Assembly: GCA_943736015.1 (NCBI GenBank)
Contig: OX031057.1
Coordinates: 36,914,501 to 36,978,500 of the forward strand
Direction of reading: 5' to 3'
From: Tridacna crocea
Taxonomy: Eukaryota > Mollusca > Bivalvia > Cardiida > Cardiidae
Length of the DNA stretch: 64,000 bases
Position numbers and translations under genes: made by a program. Every line of letters begins with the position of its first letter. Position 1 is the stretch's first letter. Shown piece by piece: positions 15,001 to 23,097 of this stretch. A model generated the notes under the pieces. It had not been told where the DNA came from. It did not search any database and saw only the letters and a program-made list of their open reading frames with translations.

Positions 15001-17811
15001 CTCCATGTTCTCTGGAAGTGCATTACGCAGGTCTTACCTTAATGCATTTCAGTAATGTATATACCGAACATGTAATAACGTAATCATAGATCCTAAGAAT
15101 CTGTTTTGTTAACCCTTTCCCAAACAGCAAATTTTGGACCAGACCAAATTGAAAGCATTTTGCAGATGACAAATTAACAGTTGATAAAATAATGATTTCT
15201 CAATATGATAGGGTAGAAAACATTGTGGAAAAAGGAGAAAATGCTGGTTACCAGCATTTTCTCCTTTTCCCTCATTGTTTTCAAAAGGCTTCCTTCCTGA
15301 CCCGTAAAAACCAGGGATTGTTTGGGAAAGGGTTAAACAATCAATTGAGTCTTTAGGTTGTATGGTCCTTTGCAGATTGCGTAGGCTGATGTGGGTCGAT
15401 ACCTTTCACAGTTGTATTAACAGAACAGAACAGAACTGTTCTGTATTAACCCATTACCACATAATTCCTAATTTTGACGACCTCGAGAAAGAAGCCTTTA
15501 GAAAACATTGTGGGAAAAGAGGAAAATGCTGGTTAACAGCATTTTCTCCTTTTCCAACAATGTTTTTTATACTTTAACCCATTATCACACAATTGCTACT
15601 TTTGACTACCCTTAGAAAGAAGCATATAGAAAAAATTATAGGAAAAGGAGAAAATGCTAGTAACCAGCATTTTCTCCTTTTCTCACAATGTCTTGTACCC
15701 TTCGCAAAACAAATTTTTCAGTCACTTTTATTTTATCGTCTGCAACTACTTTCGATTTGGACAAACCTAAAATTTTGTCGTTTGGTAATGAGTTTAAAAA
15801 ACAAATTTCAAATTTTCCGTCACTTTTTTTTTGTCGTCTGCAAAGGCTTTCAATTTGGACAAGCCAAAAGTTTTGTCGTTTGGTAAAGCGTTAAGGCCCC
15901 TTTTCAAAGAGAATGGCTCATCTATTTATATCCATGTTTTCATGTTAACCCTTTACCCCATAAGGCATTTCTATAGTATCTGTAATTGACCCTAAAAAAC
16001 AGCAAGGGTGAAGCCTTTTCTTAGGTGTATATGACACCTTTTGATAGCATAGAAAACATTGTGACAAAAGGTGAAATTGCTCGTCACGAGCAATTTCACC
16101 TTTTGCCACAATGTTTTCCAAAGGCTCCTACAAGCAATGCGTAGAAATGAGTATCTATGGAGTAAAGGGTTAAACCATCCGTAAACTCGAACGAAAATTG
16201 GCAGTCTTCATTAAGATTTTCTTTGAAAAAAAAAAATGCCAAACGAAACCGGATTAATGTCGTTAGTTTTACAGGAAAATGTTTGGAGAAACGGAAAAAA
16301 GGTTGTTCCATGTGGCTGTCACTTGAAAGAAAGTTACCAGAAATGCGGGTAGCTTTTCTAACACGCTGTTTTCCCCGATATCATTTGCAATAACGAGCGA
16401 CCCCCATCATCGATCGATACGGTTGGTTGAATATTGCCGTTAAGATGGTAATTTATTTTATGTTTTGAAAGAAAATTATTCTTTAATCCTTCATTTAAAA
16501 AAAGAGTCATTAATATATATATATAAAAAAAATATATATAAAGTATTATAGACGGAAGAAATTAATTAACCCGGTTAATACCGGACCGACGCAAGTAAAT
16601 TAAGACAAGTTACTTCTATTTCTTTATTTGCTTCTGAAATAATATATATATTTATTTCAAGAATGAAATAAAATAAAGATTAATATTTAAAGATAGATAG
16701 ATAGATAGACAGATAGCCAGCGCACATATTTTAACCCTTTACCACACAACGCCGACTTTTGACGGTCCTGGAAAAGAAGCCTTTTGAGAACATTGTGGGA
16801 AAAAGAGAAAATGCTGGTGACCAGCATTTTTTTCCTTTTTTTTCACAAGGGTTTCTACTCTTTTCAGAGCCAAATTTCGTAAATTCAGACACTTTTGTTT
16901 TGCCGTCTGCAAATGGTTTCAATATGGACCAGTCTAACATTTTGTCGTGTGATAAAGAATTGAATTAATTGCCCAAAGAATACAGGTGGAGAAGCAAATG
17001 AGTGAATAAATGCTTAACTCTTTCCCATACGACAAAAATTTAGACTGGTTCAAATTGAAAGAATTTGCAGACGACAAATTAAATGTAACTGGATTGATAA
17101 TTTTTGTTTAGGAACGGGCAGAAAACATTGTGGAAAAAAGAGAAATGCTGGTTACCAGCATTACCTCCTCCCATAATGTTTCAAAAGCCTTCTTTTACAG
17201 GGTCATTTAAACTCGGGATTGTGTGGAATTAGGTTAAATGCATAGAAAAATAAGTAAAGATAAATGCATGAAATTATACATTAATACAAAACTGAACAAA
17301 TAATATATGTATGAATAAATGAATTTAAAAGATAAATTCGTAAACCAATAGATGCATCAATAAAAAATAAAAACAGTTAAATGCATAAAACCGAATGCAT
17401 AAGGGAAAAATACATGATTTAATAATGAAAAAAAAAGTATAAATGTATAAATAAATGCATAAACTGATTCATAAATGCAAAAATACTTAAAAAAAATAAA
17501 TGAAAACAGAAATACATACAATGTATACGCGCATAAATGAATAAATGAATAAATGAATAAATAAATAGATAGATAGATAAATGAATGAATAAATAAATAA
17601 ATAAATAAATAAATAAATATATTTAGATAAATAAATAAATAAATATTTTTTTCCATAAATCCTTTCAAAATCAGTGAGGTAAGTAACTACCTACGACAAA
17701 AAGTGAATATTTACCTGCTACAACTGACGATCGCTCTTCCAGAAGACGATCTATTCGACGTTCAAGCCTCCCGTACAAAAATAAATGTAAAATTTCTGCT
17801 GTAATCTCCAT
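5897..17811 (-). CDS. PRDM12: PRDM12 ortholog, PR/SET domain zinc-finger protein, complete six-exon gene
   Basis: Six minus-strand exons (17715-17811, 12571-12752, 10292-10447, 9089-9206, 7319-7528, 5897-6084) have GT-AG borders and matching phases and sum to 951 nt, giving 316 residues and a stop. The N-terminus contains ILHLFLYGR, as in vertebrate PRDM12 (ILHSFLYGR). The PR/SET domain covers about residues 40-165 ([47 protein letters not shown]). Three C2H2 fingers follow (C205-H225, C233-H253, C261-H283), with [17 protein letters not shown] and [18 protein letters not shown] almost identical to the vertebrate protein. In vertebrates PRDM12 is a nuclear repressor that recruits the H3K9 methyltransferase G9a and specifies nociceptors and V1 interneurons; a neural role here is inference. 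The alanine-rich tail of the mammalian protein is absent, so the protein is shorter than the human one (about 367 residues). The ATG at 17811 has A at -3 and G at +4, with an in-frame stop upstream. Confidence 0.96.
6122..6350 (+). mobile_element. TTAA hairpin MITE, type 1
   Basis: TTAA start, TCAA end; loop centre CTGGTTACCAG. Lies in PRDM12 intron 5, 38 bp upstream (in the sense of transcription) of the exon 6 acceptor region. Confidence 0.92.
7319..7528 (-). CDS. PRDM12: PRDM12 exon 5 (zinc fingers 1 and 2)
   Basis: Phase 1/1 exon with acceptor ATCCAG and donor CACAG|GTACGT. It carries two complete C2H2 fingers joined by a TLEKPF linker; finger bodies include [16 protein letters not shown] and [15 protein letters not shown]. 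Confidence 0.98.
8297..8496. mobile_element. ~200-bp palindromic MITE (GGGCCCGTATTCACCAACC ends), copy 1
   Basis: Almost the whole element is one inverted repeat centred on CTAAACCAAATGGTTTAG. In PRDM12 intron 4. Confidence 0.9.
8783..8959. mobile_element. GTAATGCAGAGAAATGACC-ended MITE with tandem hairpins, copy 1
   Basis: GGTGTAATGCAGAGAAATGA at both ends, inverted; inside, serial hairpins made of ACGTAGAGAAATGACCC and its complement. Confidence 0.88.
9089..9206 (-). CDS. PRDM12: PRDM12 exon 4 (end of PR/SET domain)
   Basis: Acceptor TTTTTCAG, donor ATAG|GTAGGT. It encodes [16 protein letters not shown], the conserved last strand of PR domains, then a basic linker. The last base is completed by exon 5 (phase 1). 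Confidence 0.97.
9274..9492 (-). mobile_element. TTAA hairpin MITE, type 2 (GCTCG core)
   Basis: TTAACCCTTTACTCCATAGA start, ATGGGGTAAAGAGTTAA end. The hairpin arm is GTGGCAAAAGGTGAAATTGC with a CTCG/CGAG centre. The flanks differ from type 1 (CTCCATAGATACTCATTTCT, ATACACATAAGAAACGGCTT). Confidence 0.9.
9493..9650 (-). mobile_element. Partial type-1 hairpin MITE
   Basis: GAAAACATTGTCGGAGTAGAAG, GTTGGTAACTAGT loop and a right flank; the left flank is missing, abutting the type-2 copy at 9274-9492. Confidence 0.65.
9649..9808. mobile_element. ~160-bp palindromic element
   Basis: TTTATTTCATCAGCTTGTGG and its complement at the ends, long arms and a GTGCCGTAAGGCAC tip. In PRDM12 intron 3. Confidence 0.85.
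10008..10237 (+). mobile_element. TTAA hairpin MITE, type 1
   Basis: TTAA on both sides; slightly imperfect hairpin. In PRDM12 intron 3, 55 bp from the exon 3 donor. Confidence 0.92.
10292..10447 (-). CDS. PRDM12: PRDM12 exon 3 (central PR/SET domain)
   Basis: A 156-nt phase 0/0 exon encoding residues 94-145: [34 protein letters not shown], and the SNVYYRATR end. Acceptor CAATAG, donor AGG|GTAGGT. The donor is 55 bp from a hairpin MITE (10008-10237). Confidence 0.97.
10490..10574. mobile_element. 78-bp palindromic MITE (CGTCGGTTTAC / CTCGTAACTACAGCTT), copy 1
   Basis: GACGGTTTACTTCAAAAACC... with a decayed complement; 43 bp upstream of PRDM12 exon 3, on the intron side. Confidence 0.75.
10983..11164. 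mobile_element. ~200-bp palindromic MITE, copy 2
   Basis: GGGTCTGCATTCACCAACCA to TTTGGTGAATGCGGCC; the centre is shortened by an asymmetric deletion. Confidence 0.85.
11492..11726. mobile_element. Double-hairpin MITE (GCCTGCGCAG core), copy 1
   Basis: GGGACATTTGCGTAAAGTGT outer end and two hairpins around GCCTGCGCATTCCACGCAGG and GCCTGCGCGGACTGCGCAGG, joined by a ~70-bp AT-rich bridge. In PRDM12 intron 2. Confidence 0.87.
11988..12140. repeat. (AAT)n/(ATC)n microsatellite
   Basis: Trinucleotide tract AATAAT..., GATGAT... and CATCAT..., in PRDM12 intron 2. Confidence 0.95.
12390..12568. repeat. CATC/GATC microsatellite at the PRDM12 exon 2 donor
   Basis: Imperfect ATCCATCC, ATCGATCC and TTCATTC repeats run up to two bases from the donor GTAAGATGG of exon 2. 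Confidence 0.9.
12571..12752 (-). CDS. PRDM12: PRDM12 exon 2 (first part of PR/SET domain)
   Basis: Acceptor AACCAG|AT and donor GAG|GTAAG. It encodes residues 33-93, including [27 protein letters not shown] and NVSTNAWE, the N-terminal half of the PR/SET fold. A CATC/GATC microsatellite begins directly beyond the donor. Confidence 0.96.
12829..12915. repeat. (TTGA)n microsatellite
   Basis: GATTGATTGATTG tract changing to GACTGACTGACTG. Confidence 0.95.
12924..13520 (+). mobile_element. 370-bp MITE with GGTAGTAGACC ends, copy 1 (carrying one hairpin MITE)
   Basis: CTTAAGGTAGTAGACCCCTA at the left and TAGGGGTCTACTACTTTAAG at the right. 597 bp minus the 229-bp insert leaves 368 bp. Confidence 0.9.
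13195..13423 (-). mobile_element. TTAA hairpin MITE, type 1, inside a 370-bp MITE
   Basis: TTAA on both sides (13195-13198, 13420-13423). Nested in the 12924-13520 element at the same position as the copy at 22762-22990. Confidence 0.94.
13902..14131 (-). mobile_element. TTAA hairpin MITE, type 1
   Basis: TTAA on both sides; flanks more diverged, hairpin well kept (CATCGTTGGAAAAGGAGAAA arm). Confidence 0.88.
14318..14545. mobile_element. Two decayed type-1 hairpin MITE fragments
   Basis: Hairpin remnants at 14318-14405 (AAACTGCTGGTAAACAGC) and 14460-14545 (GAAAGTGCCGGTGGCAGG). Confidence 0.6.
14671..15042 (-). mobile_element. 370-bp MITE, copy 2 (empty site)
   Basis: CTTAAGGTAAGACCTGTGTA / GGTCTTACCTTAA ends; 372 bp, opposite orientation. 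No MITE at the position filled in copies 1 and 4. Confidence 0.87.
15109..15336 (+). mobile_element. TTAA hairpin MITE, type 1
   Basis: TTAACCCTTTCCCAAAC start, GGGAAAGGGTTAA end; a CCCAAAC-ended subtype shared with 19504 and 23878. Confidence 0.93.
15446..15894 (-). mobile_element. TTAA hairpin MITE, type 1, split by another copy
   Basis: Its two parts, 15446-15573 and 15798-15894, rejoin into a standard copy. A second copy sits between them at a TTAA created near the hairpin base. Confidence 0.88.
15574..15797 (-). mobile_element. TTAA hairpin MITE, type 1, nested inside a copy of itself
   Basis: TTAA on both sides (15574-15577, 15794-15797); loop centre CTAGTAACCAG. Confidence 0.9.
15945..16173 (+). 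mobile_element. TTAA hairpin MITE, type 2 (GCTCG core)
   Basis: TTAA on both sides, opposite orientation to 9274-9492; arm GTGACAAAAGGTGAAATTGC and centre CTCGTCACGAG. Confidence 0.92.
16731..16963 (-). mobile_element. TTAA hairpin MITE, type 1
   Basis: TTAACCCTTTACC start, degenerate TTGA end; hairpin with loop centre CTGGTGACCAG. Confidence 0.85.
17014..17237 (+). mobile_element. TTAA hairpin MITE, type 1
   Basis: TTAA on both sides; a few small deletions in the right arm. In PRDM12 intron 1. Confidence 0.87.
17270..17650. repeat. (AAAT)n and (AATG)n microsatellite region
   Basis: AAATAAATAAAT, AATGAATGAATA and GATAGATA tracts upstream of a pure (AAAT) array at 17585-17645; in PRDM12 intron 1. 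Confidence 0.9.
17715..17811 (-). CDS. PRDM12: PRDM12 exon 1 (start codon, N-terminus)
   Basis: Encodes 32 residues starting [19 protein letters not shown] and ends one base into a codon at the donor G|GTAAAT. Exon 2 starts with the two bases that complete this codon (Asp33). The match to the human PRDM12 N-terminal segment places this otherwise unremarkable exon in the gene. Confidence 0.88.
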
Positions 17812-17963
17812 TTTTTTTCCCACGACAAATATGTAGCAAATGAAATAAAATGATTTGGTGCTCAATTATTTACCATCACACAAGTATAAGAGTTTGCATC
17901 GGCAAAGGTTCACGAGCTCTAATTAAATTTCATGAGTTAATTGATACCCTCGAAAATCCCCAA

Positions 17964-18199
17964 TCAACCCTTTGCGGAACGAAAGGAGGTACAAATCTTC
18001 AAAACATAGGCTAAGGGCGTTAGAAAACTTTGTTGAAAAAGGAGAAAATGCTGGTAACCAGCATTTTCTCCTTTTTCATCAAAGTTTACTTTTGCTATCC
18101 CTCAGATAAATCTCGTCATTTGAGCCCTGTTTCTCTTTTTTCCCCCACATAATTTCCGTATTGACATGTTTAAAATTCAGTTGCCTGGTAAAGAGTTAA
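17964..18199 (-). mobile_element. TTAA hairpin MITE, type 1, upstream of the PRDM12 start
   Basis: TCAA start, TTAA end; arm AACTTTGTTGAAAAAGGAG. It begins 153 bp upstream of the PRDM12 ATG, so it is in the promoter or the 5' UTR region. Confidence 0.85.
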
Positions 18200-18507
18200 C
18201 TATTTCGATCGAAATATGGAAATTTTTAGTATGACCCGCCTTCTTTGTTTCTTCGATAATTGTGAGATATGACTGGCCATTCCTTGGTCCTAACCCTCCA
18301 ATAGAAAACCGAAAAATGTCAATAAAAATCTTCAATAATGTTTTTGTTTTTGCCTGGAATAAGATGGGGGTACTTTAGAAATGGACAGGAAATTTCGTGG
18401 TTCTATCGTCTCAATGATTTTGAGATTGATAATTTGGCTAGAATGACTAATATTTATTCATATGTTTGTTCGCTCGTTCTTGTCCTCTTTCAATAAAACG
18501 TTGGTTT

Positions 18508-18515
18508 GTAAGTGT

Positions 18516-18570
<55 letters not shown>

Positions 18571-18612
18571 CTCCCTTCTTTCTTTCCTTCCTTCCTTCCT
18601 TCCTTCCTTGAT
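18508..18612. repeat. (CTTT)n/(CTTC)n microsatellite
   Basis: About 15 CTTT units followed by CCTT units. Confidence 0.95.
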
Positions 18613-18835
18613 ATAAATTTCTATATTTCACAGAAAAATAAAGATCTATTTATTTCATGCTAGCTACTAACTGCGTTTCTAAAGAGATTTACATAAAAAT
18701 CCGGTTGTTTTTAGTCATTCCCCATGGCATACCACCTCCATATAACAACGAAACAGGTGAAACGTCCGTTGACAGTAGGATGCATGATGGGTAAAGAAAG
18801 AAACCTTGTAAATATATCGAATAAAATAAGGTTTG

Positions 18836-19375
18836 TCCCTAAAAACTATGATTTTGAAATATCTTTGTTCGTTAACATTAAATTCCTAACGTTACAATAA
18901 ATTATTTCGATCTTTAAATATTCATGCCCAATCAAATGGAGTAGCGCACAATCATGGGCTGAACAAGCCATGGGACGAACGGGTTTTGGAACGAAAACGC
19001 CCAGCACTGAACCATCGTACATGTAGATCTATACACTTTGTATCATTGCGCTTAAAGAAGGCTATGAGCGAGTGAAGCTACTTTCGATGAAAAAATAGTT
19101 TCCACGATCATTTCCTTCACCCAATGTATTTCAACATCCCATTTCCAATTACATCCCTGACTGATACCAAAAAAGTCATTTGTCTGAGACAAAAAATGAA
19201 TTCATTTGTGTTTATTTCCTTCGGTTTTGCACAAAATACGATACATGGTCTTCAAAATTCCATATTGAACTCATAATGGTAAATTGTCTTCGACAAATAC
19301 CACAAAAACAATGCAAAACCAGCAACTTCAATATGAAGGGTAGCGGCAGCAACAACAAAAACAACAATAGTTGAC
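18836..19375 (+). repeat. ~530-bp dispersed repeat, copy A
   Basis: Shares AACTATGATTTTGAAATAT, CCCAATCAAATGGA, GAACAAGCCATGGGACGAAC and AAGACC-type blocks with the inverted copy at 56445-56956. No ends or coding sequence recognised. Confidence 0.7.
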
Positions 19376-19503
19376 TTTTCACCAATATATTCATGTAATC
19401 GCGATTTACTTCAAAAGCAATAATCAGCACCATTTGTAAAACCCAGAGTTACCCAAAGGGCCTTTCTTACCTTACTGATAATTTTCTCATCAGAAGTAAA
19501 ATT

Positions 19504-19732
19504 TTAACCCTTTCCCAAACAATTCCTGTTTTTTACGGGTCTAGAATAGTAGGCTTTTGAAAACATTGTTGCAAAAGGAGAAAATGCTGGTTACCAGAAT
19601 TTTCTCCTTTTCCCACAATGTTTTCTACCCTACCATAGACAGAAATAATCTTTTCAGCAAGATTTGATTTGTCGTCTGCAAATGCTTTCAATTTGGTCCA
19701 GTCCAGAAGTATGTCGTTTGGGAAAGGGTTAA
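19504..19732 (-). mobile_element. TTAA hairpin MITE, type 1
   Basis: TTAACCCTTTCCCAAAC subtype with TTAA on both sides. Separated by five bases from the next copy. Confidence 0.93.
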
Positions 19733-19737
19733 ATTGG

Positions 19738-19967
19738 TTAACCCTTTACCAAACAACCCCTTGCTTTTACGACTGTAAGATAAAAGCCTTTTGAAAACTT
19801 TGTGGAAAAAGGAGAAAATGCTGGTAACCAACACTTTCTCCTTTTCCCACCATGTTTTCTAACCTGCTGGAAACAAGTTTCAATTTTTGAGTTGCGTTAA
19901 TTTTGTCGTCTGCATTTGCTTTCAATTTGGACCAGTCGATTTTTTTTTTCGTTTGGTAAAGAGTTAA
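19738..19967 (-). mobile_element. TTAA hairpin MITE, type 1
   Basis: TTAA on both sides; head-to-tail neighbour of 19504-19732. Confidence 0.92.
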
Positions 19968-20389
19968 AGGATAATTTTAAAAGAGAAGCAACTAGAATAC
20001 AATGAGCAAATAGTCTTCAAAATACAGTTTAAGCGATAATTACAGCCTAGCATATTACTTAACTAGTAAAAACCCAGAACATAGATAAATAATTGTCATG
20101 TTGCCGTGCCATGACTAAAATAATGCTGAAAATGGCGTTATACACCAACCAATCAACCAAACGATGGACGATATATACTTTTATTATATACCTAGCAGTG
20201 AAATCCTGGAATTTCCCAGTGTAATAAATTTTGATATCATCACTAGTGACGTTATCAACTTTCACTTTCACTTCCTGACGTAATTTTGGGAACTACTTTT
20301 TTTTTTCTGGCTACATTTTTTTCGACTTTCAAATGCAAAATTACAAATAATGATGTTAATAAGGTATATAATAAATAGAATAATCAACT

Positions 20390-20530
20390 GGTTGTTTTTG
20401 ATATGAAAAATATCTCACTCGGACGCGTCGTAAGGCGTTAAAAAAACTCGTGCTGCGCACTCGTTTTTTCAACGCCTAACAACGCATCCTCGTGAGATAT
20501 TTTTCATATCAAAAACAACCAGTTGATTAT
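20390..20530. mobile_element. ~140-bp palindromic element
   Basis: ATAATCAACTGGTTGTTTTTG and its complement; tip region ACTCGTGCTGCGCACTCG. A related, diverged copy lies at 52084-52236. Confidence 0.85.
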
Positions 20531-20641
20531 CATCTATTTCTTTAACCAAATAGAAATGATGGGGAATGGAATTAATGTATCAGTGAACCAGATAATACCT
20601 TTATCTTGTCACAATATCTCAAAACATGGGATTTGGCAGGG

Positions 20642-21090
20642 TAGTCCCTCTTTTACCAAAAAATTCCGAGTTTTACGACCCTAGAGAACTTAACCCTTTA
20701 CCAGACGACAAAGTTTTAGCCTTGTCCAAATTGAGAGCATTTGCAGACGACAAAATAAAAGTGACAGGAAATTTGACATTTGTTTTGTGAAAGGTAGAAA
20801 ACATTGTGGTAAAAGGAGAAAATGCTGGTTACCAGCATTTTCTCCTTTTCCCACTATGTTTTCTAAAGGATTCTTTCTAAGGGTCGTCAAAAATAGGGGT
20901 TTTGTGGTAATGGGTTTAGAAACATTGTGAAACAAAAGTTGGTAAATAGATTTTTCTCTTTTCCACACATACATGTAGATTTCTATCCTACAAAGAGCAA
21001 ATTTCAATTACTGAAGTACAGTTGTTTGTCGTCTGCAAATGCTGTCAATTTGGACAAGTCTAGTATCTTGTTGTTTTGTAAAATAGTGAT
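20642..21090 (-). mobile_element. Decayed TTAA hairpin MITE split by a younger copy
   Basis: The left piece (TTTTACCAAAAAATTCCGAG) and right piece (GTCGTCTGCAAATGCTGTCA) are the two sides of an older copy with a decayed hairpin, interrupted at TTAA by 20690-20918. Confidence 0.75.
20690..20918 (+). mobile_element. TTAA hairpin MITE, type 1, nested in an older copy
   Basis: TTAACCCTTTACCAGACG start, GGTAATGGGTTTA end; hairpin nearly perfect, with loop centre CTGGTTACCAG. Confidence 0.9.
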
Positions 21091-21099
21091 CCAAAACCT

Positions 21100-21240
21100 T
21101 TTAGCTGTGTTCGCACAATCCTACTGTTGCACAAAATTTGATGTAGTTGTAAAGTGCCTTCTCGGACTAGCCTGTACGGACTGATTCGAGAATGTCCGCA
21201 AATGTCCGGATGTCCCTTTTCGCGAGTTGCAAGCCATGTC
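21100..21240. mobile_element. Double-hairpin MITE, right half, decayed
   Basis: TAAAGTGCCTTCTCGGACTAG, CAAATGTCCGGATGTCCC and CGAGTTGCAAGCCATG are the recognisable parts. Confidence 0.7.
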
Positions 21241-21328
21241 ATATATACTACTCAAAATTTGCTAGGGATTACACTAAAAGATTCACACTAGATTGCTGTC
21301 AGTGCTATAACGATATGTGGAAAGGCTA

Positions 21329-21748
21329 TATACTATTCAAAATTTGCTAGGACTCGCCCTAAACGATTAAGCCTAAATCTGTATTATGTATGGTTTTACA
21401 ATAAGTAACATTGCTACACTGATCAATAAAAGTAACAGTGGAAATGGATCTTTAAGCCTTTACCTTACAATGTCGACTGTTGAAGACACTGCGAAAGAAG
21501 CCTTTGGAAAACATTGTTGGAAAAGGTGAAAATGCTGGATATCAGCATTTTCTCCTTTTTCAATAATGTTTTCTATCCTATTACAGACAGCAAAGTGCAC
21601 GTTGCATTTAGTTTTTGGTCGGCAAATGCCTTCAACTTGGACAAATCTAGAGTTTTTCAGTATGATAAAGAGTTTATGCAAAACTGTTGTAACTTATACA
21701 CCCATGCAGAAATATGTAAGTGATCCCTATCAAAGTTTGAGTAGTATA
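21329..21748. mobile_element. ~200-bp MITE with ACTACTCAAA ends carrying a hairpin MITE
   Basis: Ends TACTATTCAAAATTTGCTAG and ATCAAAGTTTGAGTAGTATA are inverted repeats. Without the inner MITE the element is about 195 bp. A partial extra end lies at 21246-21300. The inverted homolog is at 60718-61146. Confidence 0.75.
21452..21676 (-). mobile_element. TTAA hairpin MITE, type 1, resident in an ACTACTCAAA element
   Basis: TTAA start, TTTA end; loop centre CTGGATATCAG. The 61-kb homolog carries the same insert at the same site. Confidence 0.85.
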
Positions 21749-21811
21749 CAATTATGTTTGAAGCCGTGTCCACTCTTGCTGCAATAATGCTAATAACAAA
21801 ATAGTACTAGC

Positions 21812-21900
21812 TTTAACTCTTAACAAAGCGGCAAAATTCTTACCTAGACCCAATTCAAGATATTTGCAGATGACAGATTAAAATTGTAGCTCAACCGATG
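21812..21900 (+). mobile_element. Half of a type-1 hairpin MITE
   Basis: TTAACTCTTAACAAAGCGGCA start and the GCAGATGACAGATTAAA flank only; it stops at the 370-bp element. Confidence 0.5.
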
Positions 21901-21908
21901 ATTTATGC

Positions 21909-22268
21909 CTTAAGGTAGTGGACTCGTAATAGAAAACAGCTATAATATTATCCTACAAAATTTGCCATTATTGAAAATGATTATTATTGTACTGCATCAA
22001 CCGAGCCACTTTTTCCTTTTATTTTCCTTTTTAAATTATCATGTATATATCTAAAACCTCCATATTCTCCTTATGAAGATAAATAATAATTACCTCTTTT
22101 TTCTGAAAACTAAAAGTATCACAACAACTAATTTCACAATTGAGATCAAAGGAATTTCTCGTCTGTTAAAACTGTGCAAAAGTGTAATATCTGTGTAAGT
22201 CTGTATTTATGAACTATCAACAAATTTTATTCTGTGCTGCACTCGAAGTGTTAAGGGCTTACTACCTC
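21909..22268 (-). mobile_element. 370-bp MITE, copy 3 (empty site)
   Basis: CTTAAGGTAGTGGACTCGTA start, GGGCTTACTACCTCCA end; ~360 bp. The empty site reads as the complement of GTGGCTCGGTTGATGCAGT. Confidence 0.82.
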
Positions 22269-22306
22269 CAGGTAGTATACCCCTAATGCTTCTAGCGCAA
22301 CACGAA

Positions 22307-22535
22307 TTAACCCTTTACTCCACAGATACTCATTTCTACGCACTGCTTGTAAGAGTCTTTGGAAAACATTGTGGCAAAAGGTGAAATTGCTCGTGACGAG
22401 CAATTTCACCTTTTGTCACATTGTTTTCTATGCTATCAAAAGGTGTCATATACACATAAGAAACGGCTTTATCCTTGCTGTTATCTAGGGTCAATTAGAC
22501 ATACCATAGAAATGCCTTATGGGGTAAAGGGTTAA
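22307..22535 (-). mobile_element. TTAA hairpin MITE, type 2, inside a 370-bp MITE
   Basis: TTAA on both sides; centre CTCGTGACGAG. Nested in the 22269-23096 element together with a type-1 copy. Confidence 0.93.
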
Positions 22536-22761
22536 ACATTCTTGTTAGTTGAGAAATAAGGATTTATACTGGTATAATACTTTTGCACATTTGTAGCCGA
22601 CCTGAAATTCATTTGATGTCAATATTGAAATTATTCGTTGATACATTTGTTAGTTTCCTGAAAAGGGAGGTAATTATTATATCCCTTTGTAATGAGGATA
22701 TCGTGATTTAGATTTATAGATGATAATTAAAAGACGGAAAAAAGAGGACAAAGTGGCTTGG

Positions 22762-22990
22762 TTAACTCTTTACCAAATGACAAATTTATAGACTGGTTCA
22801 AATTCAAAGCATTTGCAGATGACAAAATAAATGCGACTGAAAAATCGAAATTTGATTTGGGAGGGGTAGAAAACATTGTGGGAAAAGGAGAAAATGCTGG
22901 TTACCAGCATTTTCTCCTTTTCCCACAATGTTTTCTAAAGGCTTCTTTCTCAGGGTCGTCAAAAGTAGGGATTGTGTGGTAATGGGTTAA
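22762..22990 (+). mobile_element. TTAA hairpin MITE, type 1, inside a 370-bp MITE
   Basis: TTAA on both sides; near-perfect hairpin (CATTGTGGGAAAAGGAGAAA arm). Same host position as 13195-13423. Confidence 0.95.
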
Positions 22991-23097
22991 AGTAGGTTAA
23001 AGTAGTTGAATAATACTTATGTTTTAATCATAGCAAATTTTGTGGGATGATACTATAGTGGAAATAGCTGTTTTCCATTAGGGATCTACTACCTTAT

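Larger units (their letters stand above)
22269..23096 (+). mobile_element. 370-bp MITE, copy 4 (carrying a type-2 and a type-1 hairpin MITE)
   Basis: GGTAGTATACCCCTAATG start, TAGGGATCTACTACCTTA end. 828 bp minus two 229-bp inserts leaves 370 bp. Confidence 0.88.

Noticed and set aside
17357-17668. 103-codon frame rich in Ile, Tyr, Leu and Phe
   Set aside because: Translation of the AAAT microsatellite.
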